5,866 bases of DNA from Synechococcus sp. MED650 (GTDB lineage: Bacteria > Cyanobacteriota > Cyanobacteriia > PCC-6307 > Cyanobiaceae), in NCBI GenBank assembly GCA_002691345.1, contig NZHI01000069.1:1-5866 (forward strand), read 5' to 3'. The translations under genes were made by a program, and so were the position numbers. Shown in pieces: positions 1-3,913 of this stretch. Position 1 is the first letter of the stretch; every line of letters starts with the position of its first letter. The notes under the pieces were generated by a model, which saw nothing but the letters and a program-made list of their open reading frames with translations, was not told where the DNA came from and ran no database searches.

Positions 1-444
1 CACCACCTGCTTGGCGAAGCGGTTGCTGCTGGCCAGCTCCATCACTTCGTTGAAGGCGTCGTACACCAAAAGAGTTCGGCTGAGGCCTTCAGCGGCGCAG
101 CCGGCCAGCTGCGGGTCGCTGTGTTGGAGCAGCTCGATCAGGGCCGCCACGTTGTACCCGCCCACCATCGTTCCGAGCAGGCGCGTTGCCTCCAGCGGAG
201 ATACCAGGGGACTGCTGGCCTGCCCCTGCGCAACAGCGCTGAGCCAGGTGGCTTTCACATAAGCGGCTTCGTCGACGCCGGGGGGGATTCGATCGATCAG
301 TAGATGCAGTAAGAACTCTTCTTCACCAGCCGGTGGGTTTTGGAGCAGTTCGGTGAGCCCTTGGGTCTGCTCAGCATTCAGGGGCAGTGGCGGAACGCCC
401 TGGGCTTCCCGTTCGGCGGCCAGCTCGCGATAGGCGCTCAGCAT
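1..444 (-). CDS. acnB: Aconitate hydratase B (aconitase / 2-methylisocitrate dehydratase), N-terminal part, cut by left edge
   Basis: Reading the minus strand from the ATG at 444 gives 148 open residues to the window edge. They match the N-terminus of bacterial AcnB, the [4Fe-4S] enzyme that interconverts citrate and isocitrate in the cytosol and in some bacteria also acts on 2-methylisocitrate. Visible family motifs are NPPAGEEEFLLHLL (residues 36-49), RIPPGVDEAAYVKA (52-65) and LLGTMVGGYN (89-98), which align closely with the helical HEAT-like N-terminal domain of E. coli AcnB. The family is about 860 residues, so the swivel domain, cluster cysteines and catalytic residues all lie outside the window. 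The start at 444 is chosen because MLSAYRELAAER aligns with the E. coli start MLEEYRKHVAER. An in-frame ATG at 453 would add only three residues, and neither has a good Shine-Dalgarno. The gene is divergent from the DAHP synthase gene. The identification is secure; only the start is slightly uncertain. Confidence 0.95.
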   Translation of the reverse strand, partial: MLSAYRELAAEREAQGVPPLPLNAEQTQGLTELLQNPPAGEEEFLLHLLIDRIPPGVDEAAYVKATWLSAVAQGQASSPLVSPLEATRLLGTMVGGYNVAALIELLQHSDPQLAGCAAEGLSRTLLVYDAFNEVMELASSNRFAKQVV

Positions 445-539
445 GCGGATCATTGTGCGGGGCAGATCACCATTCTTCCGGACCGCGTCTGTTGCACGTG
501 AGCAGGGTGCGTAGCCTTGGGCGAATCTCCCGCTTGGAC
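445..539. promoter_or_regulatory. Divergent intergenic region between acnB and the DAHP synthase gene
   Basis: This 95-bp GC-rich spacer lies between two outward-facing start codons, so promoters for one or both genes are expected here or within the neighbouring 5' coding ends. I see no convincing -35/-10 pair: TTGCAC (492-497) followed by TAGCCT (512-517) has only a 14-bp spacer and is too weak to call. Neither gene has an obvious Shine-Dalgarno. The regulatory role is inferred from gene orientation, not from a recognised site. Confidence 0.4.
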
Positions 540-1607
540 ATGGCCGCCACCTCAGATCTGCATGTGGTGGAGACGCGACCTCTCGTGGCACCGGCGCTGC
601 TGCACCAGGACCTCCCGATCGATCCGGCCGCCACCGAGACCGTCGCGGCAGCACGTCAGCGCATTCAAGCGATCCTGCGCGGAGACGACCAGCGTCTGCT
701 GGTGGTGGTTGGCCCCTGCTCCGTTCATGACGTTGAAGCGGCGCGGGAGTACGCCCGTCGTCTGGCTCCGATTCGAGAGCGGCTGAAGGATCAGCTGGAG
801 GTGGTGATGCGGGTGTATTTCGAGAAGCCTCGTACCACCGTGGGTTGGAAGGGTCTGATCAATGACCCCCATCTCGATGGGTCCTATGACATCAACACTG
901 GGCTCCGCCGGGCCCGGGGGCTTCTGTTGGATTTGGCTCGCGATGGCATGCCCGCAGCCACTGAGTTACTGGATCCGGTGGTGCCGCAGTACATCGCCGA
1001 TCTGATTAGTTGGACGGCGATCGGTGCTCGCACCACCGAGAGCCAGACCCATCGCGAGATGGCCTCTGGTTTGTCCATGCCGATCGGCTACAAGAACGGC
1101 ACTGATGGCAGCGCCAGCATCGCCATCAATGCCATGCAGGCCGCGTCGAAGCCTCATCATTTCCTGGGCATTAACCGCGAGGGTCATGCCTCAATCGTGA
1201 GCACCACGGGTAATCCTGATGGACATCTGGTGCTTCGTGGCGGAAACAGCGGCAGCAACTATCACCTTGAAGCGGTGCAGGCCGCGGCGACCCAACTCAC
1301 GAAGGCCGGTCTTGCTGATCGTTTGATGGTTGATTGCAGCCATGCCAACTCCAACAAGGATTATCGACGCCAGGCTGATGTTCTGACCAGCGTGGCGGAG
1401 CAGCTGCAGAACGGTTCGCACCATGTGATGGGCGTGATGATTGAGAGCCATCTGGTGGAAGGAAATCAGAAACTCGGTACGGATCTTTCGCAGCTCACCT
1501 ACGGCCAGAGCATCACTGATGCCTGCATCAGCCTGGATACAACAGAGCAGCTGCTCGACGACCTGGCAAAAGCGGTCGTTGGTCGACGAGCCGTAATCAC
1601 CGCTTGA
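540..1607 (+). CDS. aroF: 3-deoxy-7-phosphoheptulonate (DAHP) synthase, class I AroF/AroG type
   Basis: This 355-residue cytosolic enzyme condenses phosphoenolpyruvate and erythrose 4-phosphate to DAHP, the first step of the shikimate pathway to Trp, Tyr, Phe and other aromatics. The class I (AroFGH) barrel is seen throughout: VVVGPCSVHD (55-64), RVYFEKPRTTVGWKGLINDP (91-110), GARTTESQTHREMASG (162-177), GYKNGTDGS (183-191), DCSHANSNKDYRRQ (265-278), IESHLVEGNQ (301-310) and YGQSITDACI (321-330). The four metal ligands known from E. coli AroG (C61, H268, E302, D326) correspond to C60, H268, E302 and D327. The reading frame is open upstream to a codon at 387, but that extension lies antisense to acnB and has no family similarity. 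The ATG at 540 gives the usual family length. Position 210 is Gly (FLGINREGH), as in tyrosine-inhibited AroF, rather than Ser as in phenylalanine-inhibited AroG, so tyrosine sensitivity is predicted. Family and active site are secure; the symbol and effector are inferred. Confidence 0.95.
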   Translation: MAATSDLHVVETRPLVAPALLHQDLPIDPAATETVAAARQRIQAILRGDDQRLLVVVGPCSVHDVEAAREYARRLAPIRERLKDQLEVVMRVYFEKPRTTVGWKGLINDPHLDGSYDINTGLRRARGLLLDLARDGMPAATELLDPVVPQYIADLISWTAIGARTTESQTHREMASGLSMPIGYKNGTDGSASIAINAMQAASKPHHFLGINREGHASIVSTTGNPDGHLVLRGGNSGSNYHLEAVQAAATQLTKAGLADRLMVDCSHANSNKDYRRQADVLTSVAEQLQNGSHHVMGVMIESHLVEGNQKLGTDLSQLTYGQSITDACISLDTTEQLLDDLAKAVVGRRAVITA

Positions 1608-1613
1608 TTGCGC

Positions 1614-1640
1614 TTGGCACTCTCAGGCCTTGAGTGCTAA
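1614..1640 (+). terminator. Hairpin just downstream of the DAHP synthase gene, possible terminator
   Basis: TTGGCACTC (1614-1622) can pair with GAGTGCTAA (1632-1640), giving a 9-bp stem with one G-T pair and a 9-nt loop that begins 7 nt after the aroF stop. It has no following T-tract, so it is not a textbook intrinsic terminator. Cyanobacterial 3' hairpins often lack one, and it could instead protect the mRNA end. It is placed where a terminator before the next plus-strand gene would be useful. Confidence 0.35.
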
Positions 1641-1747
1641 CGAGTTGACGTAATTGAGTCGTTGCTGATGATGACAACGTGGTGATCATTCTGAACAGTT
1701 TGCAGGCGCACTTTCATTAAGTTGTTGATTAGTGGTGTGGCCATGTT

Positions 1748-2071
1748 GTGGTTTTTCTCCATTTTTTTGGCTTTGGCGATGCCCTGCGTCGTTTTGAGCT
1801 TGAGCAGCTGACTGGTCTTCGAGTTGCTGGTTTCCGACCCTTAGCTCTGGACGAGCTGCTTGTTTGGTCTCAGCGGGTTGGTGAGCAACAGCACTGGGAG
1901 CCTGAACAGCTTCAGCGGATTGTGCTCAAGAACTGGATGGACAAGGCCGAGCAGATCCAAACCTGGCAGCAGCAGCTGCAGAACTGCCCTGATGGCGTCT
2001 CTCTCGTTGCAGGGCTCGGTAGCCATGGTGATTGGCGCCGTCATTGGGAGTCCATGCTCCGAGTCAGTTAA
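1748..2071 (+). CDS. Small conserved-looking protein of unknown function
   Basis: I do not recognise this 107-residue product. It appears soluble and rich in Trp and Gln, with segments such as FELEQLTGLRVAGF (16-29), WEPEQLQRIVLKNWMDKAEQ (50-69) and DWRRHWESML (95-104). These look like amphipathic helices without a membrane span, zinc site or nucleotide-binding loop. The composition from about residue 13 onward looks coding, and the frame is closed upstream by TAG at 1730, leaving GTG at 1748 as the only usual start before an internal Met. No Shine-Dalgarno is evident. The first dozen codons are unusually T-rich (a run of seven T at 1762-1768), and an ATG at 1743 in another frame opens a short peptide, so the true N-terminus is doubtful. 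The stop overlaps the stop of the convergent kinase gene by 8 bp. A TTGACG at 1645-1650 lacks a good -10. The long antisense frame over it is probably a shadow. Gene existence is likely, function unknown. Confidence 0.62.
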   Translation: MVFLHFFGFGDALRRFELEQLTGLRVAGFRPLALDELLVWSQRVGEQQHWEPEQLQRIVLKNWMDKAEQIQTWQQQLQNCPDGVSLVAGLGSHGDWRRHWESMLRVS

Positions 2072-2714
2072 GGAGGGTCGCCCAGAGCAGCCCCACCACC
2101 AGCGGCACGCTCAGGTTGTCAACGCCAGCAACGCTGATTTGCTCGAGGGCAGTTGCGGTGGTGGCGATCGCAAGGGCCATGGTGAAGGCCGCAATGGATT
2201 CACTCCAGGTACTGAGCCCGATCAGCACTGCAGTCGAGACCAGGAACATGGTCAGCGTTCCAGCCAGGGATTTGGTTTGCCCCAGGACAACCCAGCGGGG
2301 AGAACGCACAGCACGTCCCACAAGGCCGGCACATCCATCGCCCAATGCCATCACGAGAACACCGGCACAGGCTGCATCAGCGCGATCGGGCCAGAACAGC
2401 AACAAAAGGATTGTGATCGCTAATCCATAGGCAATGGTGCCGTAGCTGTTGCGATCAACATCCTCAACGGCGGGAATTAATCGCCATTGATGGTTCATCC
2501 CCGTCAACAGGGTGACAACGATGGCAAAAGGAATCGCAACCATGGCTGGGATGGTGAAGGCCCATGCCAGCGGTAGAACGGCTCCAGTACCGATATGGAC
2601 AATTTTGCGGCTCAGTTCCCGTTGATCTGGTTTGAATCGACGACACAGCACAGCTGCGCCAATCACCATCAGCATCCATCCGGTGACGGCGATGGATCCT
2701 TGCAGTGCTGACAA
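2064..2714 (-). CDS. Phytol/dolichol kinase-like integral membrane protein (VTE5/SEC59-type)
   Basis: This 216-residue hydrophobic protein has about six or seven predicted membrane spans (approximately 6-24, 42-71, 92-108, 112-126, 150-167, 174-190, 201-214). Motifs of the CTP-dependent polyprenol/phytol kinase family are present: SRKIVHIGTG (35-44), SYGTIAYGLA (90-99), ALGDGCAGLVGR (123-134), KSLAGT (148-153) and DNLSVPL (199-205). In plants and cyanobacteria VTE5-type enzymes phosphorylate phytol released from chlorophyll, feeding tocopherol or chlorophyll salvage; eukaryotic SEC59 relatives use dolichol. The substrate here is inferred, not shown. The start is TTG at 2714, 5 bp after the sigma-factor stop, with no clear Shine-Dalgarno, suggesting translational coupling. 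The next ATG codons (residues 14 and 16) would cut into the first membrane span, so TTG is preferred. The gene is convergent with and overlaps the small plus-strand gene at its 3' end. Confidence 0.85.
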   Translation of the reverse strand: MSALQGSIAVTGWMLMVIGAAVLCRRFKPDQRELSRKIVHIGTGAVLPLAWAFTIPAMVAIPFAIVVTLLTGMNHQWRLIPAVEDVDRNSYGTIAYGLAITILLLLFWPDRADAACAGVLVMALGDGCAGLVGRAVRSPRWVVLGQTKSLAGTLTMFLVSTAVLIGLSTWSESIAAFTMALAIATTATALEQISVAGVDNLSVPLVVGLLWATLLN

Positions 2715-2719
2715 GTTGA

Positions 2720-3706
2720 TCAGGCGGCTTGCTGATGATCGGTCATGGCTCTGAGCTTGAGAATGGCCTTGGCTTCGAGTTGTCGAACGCGCTCGCGGGA
2801 GACATTGATCTGGCGACCAATCTCCGCGAGGGTCAACGGCTCTTCACCACCCAGCCCGAAGCGCAATCGGAGAATTTTCTGTTCGCGTTCATTGAGTTGG
2901 GAGAGCCATCCACCCAAATGCTCCTTTTGGATGCTGCGGTCCATCCCTTCCATCGAGTCTTCCCCGTTGGGATCAGGGATGAGTTCGCCCAGGGTGCTGC
3001 GATCTTCCTCTCCCCGGGCATGGGCATCCAGGGAAGCGCAGGGAGCACTTTGGGAAATCAGATCCTCGAGTTCACGGGGTTCAATCCCCATGGCGCTGGC
3101 GAGTTCGAGCCGGTTGGGTTGGCGTCCGAAGCGGTGGGAGAGCTCCCGAGAGATGCGACGCATCTTGGAGAGCTTTTCGCTGATGTGGATGGGGAGGCGG
3201 ATGGTCCGTGCGCTGTTGTCGATGGCACGCGTCATGCCTTGGCGGATCCACCAGTAGGCATAGGTTGAAAACTTATATCCCATGGCTGGATCGAACTTGT
3301 CGACAGCACGCTCCAAGCCAATGGCGCCTTCTTGGACAAGATCAAGCAGTTCCAGTCCCTGGTTCTGATACTTCTTGGCGACACTCACCACGAGTCGCAA
3401 ATTTGCCGCCATCATCCGATCGCGTGCGCGCTTGCCCATGCGGATCTTGTGACGATGCCGTGATGTCAGCTCGTTTTCAGGAAGGTCCTGCAGCTGTTTC
3501 ATCGCCTGCACGTGATGCGCCAATTCGATTTCTTCGGCTGCCGTCAGCAACGGGATGCGGCCGATGCTGCTGAGATAGAACCCGATGGAATCGGTGGCCA
3601 AACGGCCGCTGTTGCGTGAAGAAGCTCGCCGTCCAGTGGATGGCAAAGCAGGTTCCTTCCGAGGCGAGCGTGGTGTCGCGTCGGAAGAGTCCAGAGGGAT
3701 CCCCAT
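2720..3706 (-). CDS. RNA polymerase sigma factor, sigma-70 family, group 2 (cyanobacterial RpoD-like)
   Basis: This 328-residue protein directs RNA polymerase to promoters. From the ATG, a basic Ser/Arg-rich leader (1-37) is followed by region 1.2 (TDSIGFYLSSIGRIPLLTAAEE, about 38-59), region 2 with NLRLVVSVAKKYQNQGLELL (102-121), DLVQEGAIGLERAVDKFDP (122-140) and the melting/-10 helix FSTYAYWWIRQGMTRAI (146-162), then TIRLPIHISEKL (168-179), region 3, and region 4.2 LTLAEIGRQINVSRERVRQL (291-310), the -35-binding helix-turn-helix. It lacks the long 1.1 region and is shorter than a primary sigma, which fits the non-essential group 2 factors that cyanobacteria carry in several copies for stress or circadian adjustment. 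The start is uncertain: GTG at 3709 immediately precedes ATG at 3706. An AGGAG at 3716-3720 lies 6 nt from GTG and 9 nt from ATG; I prefer ATG. It probably forms an operon with the downstream kinase. The specific sigma paralogue cannot be named from sequence alone. Confidence 0.93.
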   Translation of the reverse strand: MGIPLDSSDATPRSPRKEPALPSTGRRASSRNSGRLATDSIGFYLSSIGRIPLLTAAEEIELAHHVQAMKQLQDLPENELTSRHRHKIRMGKRARDRMMAANLRLVVSVAKKYQNQGLELLDLVQEGAIGLERAVDKFDPAMGYKFSTYAYWWIRQGMTRAIDNSARTIRLPIHISEKLSKMRRISRELSHRFGRQPNRLELASAMGIEPRELEDLISQSAPCASLDAHARGEEDRSTLGELIPDPNGEDSMEGMDRSIQKEHLGGWLSQLNEREQKILRLRFGLGGEEPLTLAEIGRQINVSRERVRQLEAKAILKLRAMTDHQQAA

Positions 3707-3714
3707 CACCCCGG

Positions 3715-3721
3715 TCTCCTG
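3715..3721 (-). promoter_or_regulatory. Ribosome binding site of the sigma-factor gene
   Basis: The minus strand reads CAGGAGA here, the clearest Shine-Dalgarno of any gene in the window. Its AGGAG core is 6 nt from GTG 3709 and 9 nt from ATG 3706, so it supports translation starting at this pair of codons but does not decide between them. Confidence 0.6.
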
Positions 3722-3736
3722 AATGAATTTGGTTGA

Positions 3737-3763
3737 AACTTAGCACTGAGATTCAATTGTCAG
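3737..3763 (-). promoter_or_regulatory. Candidate sigma-70-type promoter for the sigma-factor gene
   Basis: On the minus strand CTGACA (3758-3763, five of six to TTGACA) is followed after 15 bp by TGC-TAAGTT (-10 hexamer at 3737-3742, with an extended TGn just upstream). Transcription would begin near 3730, giving a leader of about 25 nt that contains the AGGAG. The spacer is short and the -10 hexamer is weak, so this is a prediction only. An inverted repeat covers the -35 and spacer. Confidence 0.35.
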
Positions 3764-3766
3764 TGC
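3743..3766. repeat. 7-bp perfect inverted repeat overlapping the candidate sigma-gene promoter
   Basis: GCACTGA (3743-3749) and TCAGTGC (3760-3766) are perfect inverted copies separated by 10 bp. The dyad overlaps most of the candidate -35 and the whole spacer and ends next to the -10, the geometry of a repressor operator. Alternatively it could be a hairpin if transcription starts farther upstream. No known regulator's consensus is recognised. Confidence 0.55.
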
Positions 3767-3784
3767 GGCGAATCGGAAGACTTT

Positions 3785-3868
3785 CAGCAGACGATCATTT
3801 GATCTGTTGATATCAATCGCTGTTTGTGATTTCTCGGCTTGGTTAATGTCTTCAAATGATGTCTGCTG
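3785..3868. repeat. Long inverted repeat (17 bp with one bulge) between ppk and the sigma gene
   Basis: The left arm 3785-3802 (CAGCAGACGATCATTTGA) is the reverse complement of the right arm 3852-3868 (TCAAATGATGTCTGCTG) except for one extra base, G3793. All 17 other positions pair. The arms enclose 49 nt. The left arm also contains part of a smaller dyad, GATCA-TT-TGATC (3793-3804). No T-tract follows on either strand. It may be a regulatory or 3'-end structure for ppk, or a remnant of a small palindromic repeat element; no family is recognised. Confidence 0.6.
3807..3816. repeat. Perfect 10-bp palindrome TTGATATCAA inside the loop of the long inverted repeat
   Basis: TTGATATCAA is self-complementary over all ten bases and lies about 45 bp upstream of the candidate sigma-gene -35. 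It could be a protein-binding half of a larger site, but an AT-rich 10-mer of this kind also arises by chance. Confidence 0.3.
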
Positions 3869-3913
3869 TATCCCTCGTCACAGACGGCAGGCAGTTTCTG
3901 CTTTCAAGAACAG

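Noticed and set aside
11..303. Two plus-strand open frames over the acnB region
   Set aside because: They are antisense shadows of acnB, whose minus-strand frame matches AcnB residue by residue.
387..539. 51-residue N-terminal extension of the DAHP synthase frame
   Set aside because: It lies largely antisense to the start of acnB, has Arg/Ser-rich composition with no family similarity, and would make the enzyme about 50 residues too long. ATG 540 gives the normal length.
1860..2430. Plus-strand open frames of 187 and 132 codons overlapping the kinase gene
   Set aside because: Their low-complexity His/Gly/Ser/Thr-rich translations are complements of the conserved kinase gene, with no domain features of their own.
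2729..3573. Plus-strand open frames of 179, 170 and 121 codons antisense to the sigma factor
   Set aside because: Long antisense frames are common opposite GC-biased genes. The minus-strand product has full sigma-70 regions 1.2 to 4.2.
3884..3903. Short GCAG-TTT-CTGC hairpin just after the ppk stop as an intrinsic terminator
   Set aside because: The stem is only 4 bp and is not followed by a T-tract on the minus strand.
3710..3913. Picocyanobacterial small RNA Yfr1 in the spacer
   Set aside because: Its ultraconserved ACTCCTCACAC motif is not present on either strand.
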